The notes: a model not told the origin generated them from the letters alone. DNA of 64,000 nt from Hirundichthys speculiger (GCA_018398805.1 JAGFBZ010000258.1:1488001-1552000), one strand, 5' to 3'. Positions 44,214-53,589 are shown, counted from the first letter of the stretch. Numbers and translations: made by a program.

Positions 44214-46868
44214 ATGACAGAATGGACCCACCCAGATCTGGACCAAGCAGGAGATTCTTATTTCTTTTTGGGCACCCGACTGGCCTTGGGAGGGCCCAAG
44301 AGCCTCCAGCGCGCTAGTTGGAGCGCGGGGTTTGGACCAGCCCATTACCTAGCCGAGTTCGCCTCCGGGGGTGATGACGTGACGCCTCGGAGAAGGCGAG
44401 GCAGGCGCTCCCGGTCTGGAGCGACGCCGCGGATGGCCAGTCCGCCAGGGATTCATGTCGGTGTGCTGACTTTGGGGACTAGGACTGAACAATCCGGCGG
44501 TGAGGTAAATCCGGCCGATCCCGACAGGATTACATTGTGGGAACATCTCCGCAGGGAGGCAGCACGGAGCTCCTCCTGTGCGGAGGAGCAGGACGAGGAA
44601 CTGAATATGTTCAGGGGCTCCAGGTGGGCGCGCAGGGGATCCGCCCAGAGGAGGCGTGGAAAACAGCCCTCCTCCGCGGCGGTCCAGATGGACACTCTTT
44701 CCTCTCCTGTCTCCGAGACGGTCTCGGACGCACCTCCTCCGTTTTCTCCGGAGGTGGTCCTGGACGCGTCTCGTCCGTCGCGCTTTGGGATGGTCCCGGA
44801 CGCACCTCCTCCGTCTTTTCCCGAGGTAGTCCGGGACACATCACCTCCAGCGTCCCCGATTCCCCCATCACGAGCCCAGCCGTCGCCGCCGGACCCCGTT
44901 TCTGTCGTTGCCCGGGACAATCGTCTGGCGACTCAGGAGGAGGTCCAGGGTTTCTGTGAACTCTTCCACCGTCTCACGTCTTCTTTGTGGGAGACCTCGG
45001 ACGTGAGGCGGTGGAGTTTCATATACGACCTCCTCCTGCAATACCTGGCCGCCATGCCCCAGCTTCTCGCCCTGCCAGCCATCGAGTCACTCCGGGCCGA
45101 TCTGGTCAGGTACAGGGAGGAGCTGGAGGTGCTAAATTCTGTCCCCGGTGCCGTTCCATCCGTCCCCGCCTGTGTGGCCGTCGGCGCACGCTCACACAGT
45201 TCCGTTCCCGGGGTGGTCGACGCACCTCCCCGTATGTCTACGGCGGTTGGCGCGCCTCGACTTGCCTGTGCGGAGGTCGACGGTCCTTCATGTGTCCCCA
45301 GGGCCGAGGACCGGCTGTCGCCCCTGCAGCTGGAGCTGAAGGCGGTCACGACCCAGCCAGCACCGCAGCAGGTCCAGCTGCTACCGGCGCCCCTGCAGCT
45401 GGAGCTGCAGGCGGCCGAGGCCCGACCTGCGCCCCTGCAGCTGGAGCTGCAGGCGGCCGAGGCCCGACCTGCGCCCCTGCAGCTGGAGCTGCAGGCGGCC
45501 GAGACCCGACCTGCGGCCCTGCAGCTGGAGCTGCAGGCGGCCGAGACCCGACCTGCGGCCCTGCAGCTGGAGGCAGCGGCCGAGATCTTCCGTCGCCGCT
45601 GCAGCAGGAGCCGCAGCAGGTCCAGCTTCTTCGTCGCCGCTGCAGCAGGAGCGCAGCAGACCAGCTTCTTCCGTCGCCGCTGCAGCAGGAGCCGCAGCAG
45701 GACCAGCTTCTTCCGTCGCCGCTGCAGCAGGAGCCGCAGCAGGACCAGCTTCTTCCGTCGCGCAGCTGCAGCAGGACCAGCTTCTTCCGTCGCCGCTGCA
45801 GCAGGACCAGCTTCTTCCGTCGCCGGCAGCGGACAGCTCTTCTTCGCCGCTGCAGCAGGACAGCTTCTTCCGTCGCCGCTGCAGCAGGAGCCGCAGCAGG
45901 ACCAGCTTCTTCCGTCGCCGCTGCAGCAGGAGCCGCAGCAGGAGCCGCAGCAGGACCAGCTTCTTCCGTCGCCGCTGCAGCAGGAGCCGCAGCAGGACCA
46001 GCTTCTTCCGTCGCCGCTGCAGCAGGACCAGCTTCTTCCGTCGCCGCTGCAGCAGGACCAGCTTCTTCCGTCGCCGCTGCAGCAGGACCAGCTTCTTCCG
46101 TCGCCGCTGCAGCAGGACCAGCTTCTTCCGTCGCCGCTGCAGCAGGACCAGCTTCTTCCGTCGCCGCTGCAGCAGGAGCCGCAGCAGGACCAGCATCTTC
46201 CGACGCCGCGGCCGCAGGAGTCGCAGATGCTTCCAGGTCGCCTCCTGTCTCCCGTCCGGCGCCGCGGTCGCTCTCCACGTCGCCTCCTGGCTCCCGTCCG
46301 GCGCCGCGGTCGCCCTCCGCCTCATCAGTTCCTGGCTCCCGTCCGGCGCCGCGGTCGCCCTCCGCCTCGTCTGTTCCTGGTTCCTGCTCGCCGACGCCGC
46401 GGTCGTCAGCCTCGTCTGTCCCTGGTTCCTGCTCGCCGACGCCGCGGTCGTCAGCCTCGTCTGTCCCTGGTTCCTGCTCGCCGACGCCGCGGTCGTCAGC
46501 CTCGTCTGTTCCTGGTTCCTGCTCGCCGACGCCGCGGTCGTCAGCCTCGTCTGTTCCTGGTTCCTGCTCGCCGACGCCGCGGTCGTCAGCCTCGTCTGTT
46601 CCTGGTTCCTGCTCGCCGACGCCGCGGTCGTCAGCCTCGCCAGTTCCTGGCCCTGTCCGCCGGCGCCGCGGTCGTCAGCCTCGCCAGTTCCTGGCCCCTG
46701 TCCGCCGGCGCCGCGGTCGTCAGCCTCGCCAGTTCCTGGCCCCTGTCCGCCGGCGCCGCGGTCGTCAGCCTCGCCAGTTCCTGGCCCCTGTCCGCCGGCG
46801 CCGCGGTCGTCAGCCTCGCCAGTTCCTGGCCCCTGTCCGCCGGCGCTGTCTGCCTCGTCAGTTCCTGA
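44214..46868 (+). CDS. Gag-like ORF of the LTR element, running into repeat arrays
   Basis: The ATG at 44214 lies inside the LTR terminus (CC-ATG-ACA). The ORF opens MTEWTHPDLDQAGDSYFFLG and is 884 codons. Residues 1-200 are arginine- and serine-rich. Residues of about 235-310 look helical (GFCELFHRLTSSLWETSDV, then WSFIYDLLLQYLAAMPQLL) and are the only likely folded domain; I do not recognise it. From about 45325 tandem units follow: LQLELQAAEARPAP, LLPSPLQQDQ, RLFLVPARRRRGRQP. No zinc knuckle or enzyme motif is visible. Single-base slips break the peptide register at about 45575-45840 and near 46650. An in-frame upstream ATG at 44163 lies in the LTR and is less likely. Confidence 0.6.
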   Translation: MTEWTHPDLDQAGDSYFFLGTRLALGGPKSLQRASWSAGFGPAHYLAEFASGGDDVTPRRRRGRRSRSGATPRMASPPGIHVGVLTLGTRTEQSGGEVNPADPDRITLWEHLRREAARSSSCAEEQDEELNMFRGSRWARRGSAQRRRGKQPSSAAVQMDTLSSPVSETVSDAPPPFSPEVVLDASRPSRFGMVPDAPPPSFPEVVRDTSPPASPIPPSRAQPSPPDPVSVVARDNRLATQEEVQGFCELFHRLTSSLWETSDVRRWSFIYDLLLQYLAAMPQLLALPAIESLRADLVRYREELEVLNSVPGAVPSVPACVAVGARSHSSVPGVVDAPPRMSTAVGAPRLACAEVDGPSCVPRAEDRLSPLQLELKAVTTQPAPQQVQLLPAPLQLELQAAEARPAPLQLELQAAEARPAPLQLELQAAETRPAALQLELQAAETRPAALQLEAAAEIFRRRCSRSRSRSSFFVAAAAGAQQTSFFRRRCSRSRSRTSFFRRRCSRSRSRTSFFRRAAAAGPASSVAAAAGPASSVAGSGQLFFAAAAGQLLPSPLQQEPQQDQLLPSPLQQEPQQEPQQDQLLPSPLQQEPQQDQLLPSPLQQDQLLPSPLQQDQLLPSPLQQDQLLPSPLQQDQLLPSPLQQDQLLPSPLQQEPQQDQHLPTPRPQESQMLPGRLLSPVRRRGRSPRRLLAPVRRRGRPPPHQFLAPVRRRGRPPPRLFLVPARRRRGRQPRLSLVPARRRRGRQPRLSLVPARRRRGRQPRLFLVPARRRRGRQPRLFLVPARRRRGRQPRLFLVPARRRRGRQPRQFLALSAGAAVVSLASSWPLSAGAAVVSLASSWPLSAGAAVVSLASSWPLSAGAAVVSLASSWPLSAGAVCLVSS
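45325..45575 (+). repeat. Array 1: 42-nt minisatellite (LQLELQAAEARPAP)
   Basis: About four and a half units of 42 nt ('cccctgcagctggagctgca', 'ggcggccgaggcccgacctg'), with an A/T variant in the last pair. All keep the reading frame of the ORF. Confidence 0.9.
45580..46200 (+). repeat. Array 2: 30/45-nt minisatellite (LLPSPLQQDQ)
   Basis: Units 'ctgcagcaggaccagcttct', 'tccgtcgccg' (30 nt) run head to tail, some with an inserted 'gagccgcag' type extension giving longer versions. Between about 45575 and 45845 indels shift the LPSPLQQ reading into another frame and back. Confidence 0.9.
46235..46860 (+). repeat. Array 3: 45-nt minisatellite (VPARRRRGRQPRLFL)
   Basis: About thirteen units of 45 nt ('gccgcggtcgtcagcctcgt', 'ctgttcctggttcctgctcg', 'ccgac'). 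Sub-blocks of identical variants show recent expansion. The unit near 46650 has GGCCCTG where its neighbours have GGCCCCTG, a one-base loss that shifts the frame. Confidence 0.92.
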
Positions 46869-46914
46869 TTCCTGTCTGCTGGCGCGGTGGCCGTCCGCCT
46901 GAACTGCCTCTGCC

Positions 46915-47665
46915 GTCTGCCAGGCGCCGAGGCCGGCCCCCTGGACTGTTTCAGGCCTCCGTCAGGCGCAGAGGCCGGCCCCCTGGACTGTTTGGGGTCT
47001 CCGTCAGGCGCAGAGGCCGGCCCCCTGGACTGTTTGGGGTCTCCGTCAGGCGCAGAGGCGGGCCCCCTGGACTGTTTGGGGTCTCCGTCAGGCGCAGAGG
47101 CGGGCCCCCTGGACTGTTTGGGGTCTCCGTCAGGCGCAGAGGCGGGCCCCGTGGACTGTTTCGGGCCTCCGTCAGGCGCAGAGGCGGGCCCCGTGGACTG
47201 TTTCGGGCCTCCGTCAGGCGCCGTGGCCGGCCCCCTGGACTTTTTCGGGCCTCCGTCAGGCGCCGTGGCCGGCCCCCTGGACTGTTTCGGGCCTCCGTCA
47301 GGCGCCGTGGCCGGCCCCCTGGACTGTTTCGGGCCTCCGTCAGGCGCCGTGGCCGGCCCCCTGGACTGTTTCGGGCCTCCGTCAGGCGCCGTGGCCGGCC
47401 CCCTGGACTGTTTCGGGCCTCCGTCAGGCGCAGAGGCCGCCCTCCTGGACTGTTTCGGGCCTCCGTCAGGCGCCGCGGCCGCCCTCCTGGACTGTTTCGG
47501 GCCTCCGTCAGGCGCCGCGGCCGCCCTCCTGGATTGCTTCGGGCCTCCGTCAGGCGCCGCGGCCGCCCTCCTGGATTGCTTCGGGCCTCCGTCAGGCGCC
47601 GCGGCCGCCCTCCTGGATTGCTTTGGGCCTCCGTCTGGCGCCGCGGCCGCCCTCCTGAACTGAAC
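46915..47665 (+). repeat. Array 4: 42-nt minisatellite (GLFRASVRRRGRPP)
   Basis: Roughly eighteen units of 42 nt ('gggcctccgtcaggcgccgt', 'ggccggccccctggactgtt', 'tc'). Variants occur in homogeneous runs (AGAGGCGGGC, GTGGCCGGC, GCGGCCGCC). In the frame that continues array 3 after the slip they read as arginine-rich units. Confidence 0.93.
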
Positions 47666-47873
47666 TGCTTCGGACTTTTGGTCCTCTGTCAGGGGCTGCT
47701 GCTGCCCCACTGAACTCTTCCTGTCTGGCCTGATGGTCTAGTAACTCTGGTTTTTTGGTTCCCGGCCTTCCGGCCCCCTCCACCGCCCTGGTCGGCTCTC
47801 CTTTCTTGGTTGGTTCGTTGGTTTGTTTTTTGGTTTGGACCGTCTGGGAGCCGGTCCTTTTGGGGGGGGGTAC

Positions 47874-48305
47874 TGTCATGGCCTGGGTCGGCCATGGCAG
47901 CCCTGTGTGTGTCTATGTCTGTCAAGTTGGCGTCTCTCCCTGTCTTTAGTGGTTCCTGTTTTACTTTGAAGGTCTGTCTTGTCTCTATTGTGTTCTGCTT
48001 TGCTTCCTTCCCCTCGTTACCTCTGATTCCCTGCACCTGCCTCTTGTCTGTTCCTCTGTGTATTTAAGTCCTGTCATTTTCCCCTGTTCTCTGTGGGTCC
48101 ATTGTCGTGACTACATGTTTGCAGTCTTGTTCGTTTTCCCTCCCGTCTCCTTGGAATATAAGTTAAGTTATGTTTTTGTATTTTGGACTATTGCAGTTTT
48201 GGACTTTGTGTTTGGATAGTGCCTTTTGTGTTTTGTTATTAAACCTTTTTGTTTTTGAGATCTCCTGCTCTCTGGTCCTCCTTCAGTCCTCTGCAAACCA
48301 TGACA
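47874..48305 (+). repeat. 3' LTR (432 bp)
   Basis: It is near-identical to the 5' LTR. It is preceded by a G9 tract and followed by the second ATATC target copy at 48306-48310. Confidence 0.96.
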
Positions 48306-48564
48306 ATATCGCACACTTAAAAGATACTCAGCTGTGACTGATGTGTCTGAGGAGTTCAACGTGGAGATGGAAGCACCTTGCAGTAAGACAATAATCAGTA
48401 TAGCACTCCAACGATCCCACCTTCACGATCGGAAGAGTCGGAGGAAGCGTGTCAAGTGGTTTCCTACCAACTGGAGGATGGATAGTTGAGTCCTCGGCTT
48501 CCAAAGTCATTCTGGTGAAGTGAACTAAAAACTGAAACCCATAATATCCCTAACATGTTCACTC

Positions 48565-48765
48565 ACTTGAGCATGCTCCTTCTGACCACCAGGCCTCTTT
48601 GTTCTGACCATTTGCCCATTTTTGGATTAACTGTGGCTGGATCGAGACAGTTCCTGCCAACACGGCACCCTCCACAAGTTGGACTTAAAACTGCTCTTCA
48701 GAAACCGATGGGTTTTCTCTGGTTCTCTTTATGCAGTATCCAGGTACCACACTGGAGCAGCAGAT
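48565..48765 (+). repeat. SINE-like dispersed repeat, copy 4 (partial)
   Basis: The copy contains 'tccttctgaccaccaggcct', 'ccatttgcccatttttggat', 'taactgtggctggatcgaga', 'cacggcaccctccacaagtt', 'ctgctcttcagaaaccgatg' and 'tctttatgcagtatccagg'. It matches the 3' two-thirds of copies 1 and 2; the 5' third is missing. It lies 260 bp beyond the young LTR element. Confidence 0.55.
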
Positions 48766-49562
48766 CAGCTCCCAGAAAAAGTAAAATCTAGCTTTGATCT
48801 CGAGAACAGGCTCATAAATCTTTAGACCCAGATAAAAATAAAAAAAAAACCTGACCTACATGGACTCAGATGGCAATCCTACTTGTTTTAATCTTAATTC
48901 TATTTTGTGCATTACTCTGCAGATAAAAAGGCATAACTACTCACTCCAAAAAAGACTAACATGCATGGACATTTCCAACCCTGAGAATTAAATCAAAGAG
49001 AATAAGAAGAGAAGTGTAGAGGAATATCGCCTGCAGAACATCACTGCACCACTGTGTGTTCACATGACAGGAAGTTGTTTGCTGCCATGTAAAGGCTCAA
49101 CTTTAATGTAATGTACAACTATAGCAACTGCAATGTTTATATAAATATCGTTTTTTAAATTGGCTTTTCTATGTAAATTAGAAGCTTCAATGTTTATTCA
49201 TGAAGAATGGAAGAATTCCAGAGAAAAGGTGTGCCAAGCCTCAAGCATCCTTCCCACTGAGATCTGAGCCTGCCAGTCAAAGCTGTTTTAACTTCTTTTT
49301 AAGTGTTTTTTAATCATCAGGGGATGTAGCAGTTGTGCAGGAAAATCCATTTATTACTATGTCCTATAAGCCCTTAACACGCAGGCTTTCTCGAACACAT
49401 GACTTATCACACCCACACACCAAACAGTGCTTCTGTCTGCATCCTTCAAGTTGTGTGGGTGACAAATTTCTTATGAGCACTTTAAAACCAAAAGGCAGCT
49501 GTCCCCTCAGAGGTTAAAACCTCTGTAAACACATCTGCACTCACAGCCTGTCACAAACTTAC

Positions 49563-49628
49563 ATTGAGCCCTTTCTGGAACAGCGGCTGTCCCATCACGT
49601 TGGCCAGCATCCGGATCAGCGCCGCCCC
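49563..49628 (-). CDS. trhde: trhde exon c: GAALIRMLANVMG
   Basis: This exon of 22 codons (66 nt, phase 0/0) reads GAALIRMLANVMGQPLFQKG plus LN. It continues exon b in frame: the KK|GAALIRML junction is the classic M1 KGAxxxRML segment at the end of the catalytic domain. The acceptor is ATGTAG and the donor CAAT|GTAAGTT. The GQP where mammals have a different short sequence is an ordinary family difference. Confidence 0.95.
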
Positions 49629-49942
49629 CTACATGAGACAGAAATGTTCAGTACGGAGTATTCTGGAGAAAGATTTGGGGAGATAAAATGCTGTATCTTG
49701 TCAGAAGGTCATCATTTTCTTGGTAGTCGGTCGTAGTGAAAACTGCAACGAGTCCAGCAAAGGACCCACAAAAAGTCTCCTGGTAAATGTTGAAAGTTCC
49801 AGCAGCTCATTATCTGATATCTCTCTACCTTTTCTCTCAAAACCTATCTCAATCTTGGCTAATTGGTTTACTTTGAATTATTCTCCAAAAGTAAGGAGCT
49901 TACTTTTTTAACCAAATTAACAGTTTTCTAATAGTCACTTAC
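49629..49942 (-). other. trhde intron b-c (314 bp)
   Basis: An ordinary short intron with no further features. Confidence 0.9.
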
Positions 49943-50080
49943 CTTTTTGTAGGCGATCCAGTCAAACACCCTGTCGATGTCCGTCGCCTGCTCCACCTCC
50001 TGGGAGATGGGATGGGAGGAACTCAGGCCGTCCAGCAGCATCACCTCGTGGAGAACATCGGTCAGGAAGCGCTGCTTCTC
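49943..50080 (-). CDS. trhde: trhde exon b: EKQRFLTDVLHEV ... FDWIAYKK
   Basis: This exon of 46 codons (138 nt, phase 0/0) begins EKQRFLTDVL and ends VFDWIAYKK, matching the TRHDE catalytic-domain helices after the zinc site. The acceptor is TTTCAG and the donor AAAAAG|GTAAGTG. It joins exon a without a residue lost (…KWNM|EKQRF…). It is separated from exon a by a 9.1 kb intron but from exon c by only 314 bp. Confidence 0.96.
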
Positions 50081-51408
50081 CTGAAACCACAAACACTTGT
50101 CTTTATCCGTGTCGGGCACATTGTCCCTGAATGTATTCCACACGTACACATTTTAGTTAGTCCAAACCAATATATGTGTAAAGACGGATTCATGGTTTGT
50201 TTGAGGTGCATGTTGAATCGGATTTCCAGCGTTCAGTAAGAGATGGAAAAATAAAAATATAAAAGGCAGAGAGAAGGATATGTGATGCAACAATGGCCTT
50301 GAGTGGAAACATGCTGCTAAAAACGGTGGTGGGGTTTGGGCAGCTAGATACTCCATCATTTTATCAGACGGTTCATCTGAAATAACAACTGGTGGGGGCC
50401 GGAGTGTGTTTTTAAACAGCTGCTAACCCAACGCTGGAACCTACGAAGAGCCAGGTATTGTTTCCCAACAGCGCCAATGGATTTTTGGATTTGGTTTGTA
50501 AGTCAGAGGACAAGTTGCCATCTAGCTTAACAATTAATTCAGTCATCAAAGGTTTAGTTGTTTAATTAGTTAAGTTAATCTTCACCTCAACCTCTGCTCA
50601 TTTTCTTCTTCTTTTTCACTCTTAATTCTTTTTCTATGTCAGTGTTGTTTTTTTCCTTCAGTTTCCTAAATTAATTAATCTCATATTTCACCTGAATTAT
50701 TTTCTGTATCAAATATCGTTCCTCATTTCCTTTTCATTTCAGCACGACTGCGTGTTGAATTTTATCTCCTCCATCTCATCTTCTTGTCTTCTGTGCTTCC
50801 TTCTTCTCTTAATTTTCTCCCACAACCCCTCTTTTCTCATTTAATTTTCCTTCTTCTGGATTCAGATTGTAATAGATGTCTGCAAACACGTTGAGCTACA
50901 GCGAGCTTCGTCTAATTTACCCTGGGGATCAGGAAACATCCGGGGAAGGTTGGCTCTATCTAATCTGTGGATTACAATGCTTACTATGGAGATTTGCTGT
51001 TAATGAAGCTTCATCTTGTTAAGGATTTGACTTGTTGGCTTAAGAAGTTTTAGCTTTTAATGAACTGAACAAAAAACAACAACAACAAAAATCAATTATT
51101 GGCACACTATCAGCATAGACGTGTCTAATGATTGGTTCTGTGTAATTCCGAGATTACAGTGATGTGCAATGTGAAATCCTCAATTTTAGCAATTTATATC
51201 AAGGTGACTGGGACCAGTGACGAAGAAATAAAAGTTTCTTATAATGCAATTCATGGATAAAATAATCTGTCGAAGGATTTCCTATAAACTGAGTTTTAGT
51301 TCACCATGAGCTGGGCGCCTGCTGAGTGAAGGAACAGCTCAGTTCTCTGGTTAAAGTTCTTCGTTTCCACCCGAATAGGGACATGTCTAATATCTGATGA
51401 GACATTGA

Positions 51409-51409
<1 letters not shown>

Positions 51410-51439
<30 letters not shown>
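51410..51439 (+). repeat. Uninterrupted 30-base G run
   Basis: Thirty consecutive G's follow GACATTGAC. A run of this length can form a G-quadruplex and is prone to slippage, so its true length is uncertain. Confidence 0.95.
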
Positions 51440-51440
<1 letters not shown>

Positions 51441-52139
51441 CATTTTAGCTGATGAAAACGAGCTCAGTTGTGTGTCTGTTGAACAGTTAAAAAGAAAAGG
51501 GGAATAAAAAATCTCTTTGGGCTGCAACGGTAATGGATCTGACTAATTCCTGGGTGTTTCCTGGATGATTTTTAAACAGGAAGTGCTTTGCTCCTCAAAG
51601 AAGTTGGCTAACTCTTTCAGGTCAAAGCACTGTCTTCATGTGAATCCTTCACTGGCAGAAATGCATTAGGTACAAATTAGTTAAAATGTACATTTAGAGG
51701 AAACTAAAATTAATTGGTGAGAAAGAAAAAAAAGAAATGAGATGTCGGTTCATATTAAGAGATGTTTTAAATCAGTTGGAGAGGAGGAGAGGGGGTCCAG
51801 CTGGTCATTACGAACCAGATGGACCCACATGTGGAGGAGCAGCTAATCGGCCGGCACAAAGACACACAAACACACAGATGCAGAGTCAGAGCTGCGTTCA
51901 GGAGCAGCTGCTGGACTTTAAAACATCTGCTCGTGTCTTCCCTCCGTCTTCCATCACTTCCACCATGTTGCTCCTCCTCTCCACCTGGTCTTCTTCCTTC
52001 TCTCCTCCTCGTCACTTTCTCTTCATTACAACTTGTCATGTTTTGCGAAGAAACGGCTGTTTTTGAAATCACCCGCACTGTATTCATCTGTTTCTTTACT
52101 TACTATTTAATAATATTTGCTTGGGGGGAGGGGGGACAT

Positions 52140-52202
52140 GCTTTGTGTCTCAATTTGTATTGTGAATAGATGTTTTATAAATAAAGTTGGATTGAACTGA
52201 AT
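52140..52202 (+). repeat. LINE-like 3' tail
   Basis: The sequence 'tttgtattgtgaatagatgt', 'tttataaataaagttggatt', 'gaactgaatc' is the usual end of fish L2-type LINEs. The coding part is absent or unrecognisable. Confidence 0.5.
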
Positions 52203-52329
52203 CAGCACAGTGACAGAGAGGTCTGGCTTTTTTACTGATCAGCATGTGCCTCTTCAAATTAAATATGGAGACACATTAATTACTGTTTAGGTCAAAAGTT
52301 AACTACTTTTCAAAAGTAAAACTATTATT

Positions 52330-52405
52330 AAAAAAAAAAAAAAAAAAAAAAAAAGTCCACATAGAAAGGCCAGGATTTGAACCAGTAACCTCCCTGTGAT
52401 TATGG
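52330..52405. repeat. A25 run and fragment of the 34780-type repeat
   Basis: Twenty-five A's are followed by 'gtccacatagaaaggccagg' and 'atttgaaccagtaacctccc', matching the 3' portion of the repeat at 34780-35130 ('tccacacagaaagaccc', 'tttgaaccaggaacctt'). Confidence 0.65.
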
Positions 52406-53159
52406 CTATATTGGATCCGGATTTATAGGTTTTCTTCTCTTTTTTCTGGGCTTGTCAAAGGTTCTCTGGAGTTGATAAATTAAGACCAAAGACGCTCATC
52501 TGTTCTTTAAGAAAAGCTTCTGAGTGACATCTGTTGTGAATATGTGTTCTTGTCTATACTTGTGTTACTGTGAACATGTGTCTTAACTGAAACACTGTAC
52601 CAACTGAAACTCATTAAATACCACACTGATGTTATCAAGGGTGCTTCCAGCAGAGACTTGTGTTAGACAGAATGCAGTTTTAAGACATTTTCTTGTGAGA
52701 TTATAATTTTTTTCATTTCAAATTTGCGGCTGATTTATCAAGTTAGAGGTTTTTTTGGAAATTTTGTAGATGTTTGCACCCACTGGCTTAGCTGTGACAT
52801 CAACAAATACACTGTTATTTCAGTCGCAGGCAGACTGAGCTGGACTTCCTCATCTTTAGAAATACAGTCTCCCGAGCTGAACCTGCCAAGTCCGAATGAC
52901 CAAGGACTTAAGTCCAAACTTGATATTGAGAAACTGCTCTGGTTTGGGAGCGGCTTTGCTCCAAACTCAAGTCTCACAGAGAGCAATTCAGAGCGGAGCA
53001 CCGGCAAGCACCGCCCGCTTGGCTGGATTCAAAAGAGATAACGAACCCACCTGGGTTCAAGATTTCGAGATCATGTGACCATAGTGCGGGAGTCTCCTTG
53101 TTTGAAGACATAACTCCCCATCTATTGTTATTTTTAGAGATTGTTTTGTGAAATATGGT

Positions 53160-53275
53160 GTAAATTTAATTCAGTTTGGTTTACTTGTATAGCACCTGTT
53201 GACAAAATAAAAAAAAAAAGCTGATCTCAAAGGCGCTTCAGAGAGAAAGTAAACAAATGAAAATCAGTCCAGTTC
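53160..53275 (-). repeat. LINE 3' tail, minus strand
   Basis: The sequence 'ttcagtttggtttacttgta', 'tagcacctgttgacaaaata' and later 'ctcaaaggcgcttcagagag' is the reverse complement of the common fish LINE end ('…aaagcgct…aataaactgaattgaatt'). Confidence 0.6.
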
Positions 53276-53589
53276 AATACGAGTGAAATGTTTGTAAAAC
53301 CATCAGCAGGCATGACACCATGCAGGACCAGGAGAGGGTTTTGTGCTTCCCCTGGTGTAAAAAGAGGTCGAGTTCATGTTGTGTTCCAGATTGTTCCATC
53401 AGCTGCTGCAGGAAACAAAAGAATCCTAGTGGAGGCTCAACAAGTCCAGAAATACAACCAGTTCAGCTGAAAGAAACCTCCCATAATGTTCAGAACAGCG
53501 CTGATGGATTCATGTTTGAGAGCTCCCGTATGAGACATTATAGCAGCTATGTGCAACATGAGATGAAGGAAACATGAAATACGACAGGC

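Larger units (their letters stand above)
43780..44219 (+). repeat. 5' LTR (440 bp)
   Basis: The LTR carries an 8-bp terminal inverted repeat TGTCATGG/CCATGACA. A TATA-like TATTTAAG lies at 43967-43974 and a poly(A) signal ATTAAA at 44152-44157, giving a U3-R-U5 layout. It differs from the 3' LTR by one G/A substitution and an 8-bp duplication (TATTTTTG-type) in the run before 44100. Its last bases supply the ATG of the internal ORF. Confidence 0.96.
43780..48305 (+). mobile_element. Young non-autonomous LTR retrotransposon with minisatellite interior
   Basis: Two direct repeats (43780-44219 and 47874-48305) begin TGTCATGG and end CCATGACA. They are flanked by a 5-bp target duplication ATATC (43775-43779 and 48306-48310). 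A G-run (about 47862-47870) just before the 3' LTR is the likely polypurine tract. The 3.65 kb interior carries a gag-like N-terminal ORF and GC-rich tandem arrays, but no protease, reverse transcriptase, RNase H or integrase. It must therefore be mobilised in trans. The near identity of the LTRs means a recent insertion in this trhde intron, in the antisense orientation to the gene. Confidence 0.95.
37710..49562 (-). other. trhde intron between exons c and d (11.85 kb)
   Basis: The intron carries the LTR retrotransposon (43780-48305), two SINE-like copies, a LINE tail with a GATT microsatellite (39440-39571), and a repeat fragment at 39955-40085. A family B copy lies at about 42280-42475. 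Degenerate 'ttttggtgtc…ttttgt' tandem sequence lies at about 41590-41850 and 42700-42830. I see nothing supportable in 37730-39200, 40720-41560 or 48830-49560. Confidence 0.8.

Noticed and set aside
43964..44345. Open frames on both strands over the 5' LTR (117 and 121 codons)
   Set aside because: They fall in LTR control sequence, and similar frames recur in the 3' LTR. They are not separate genes.
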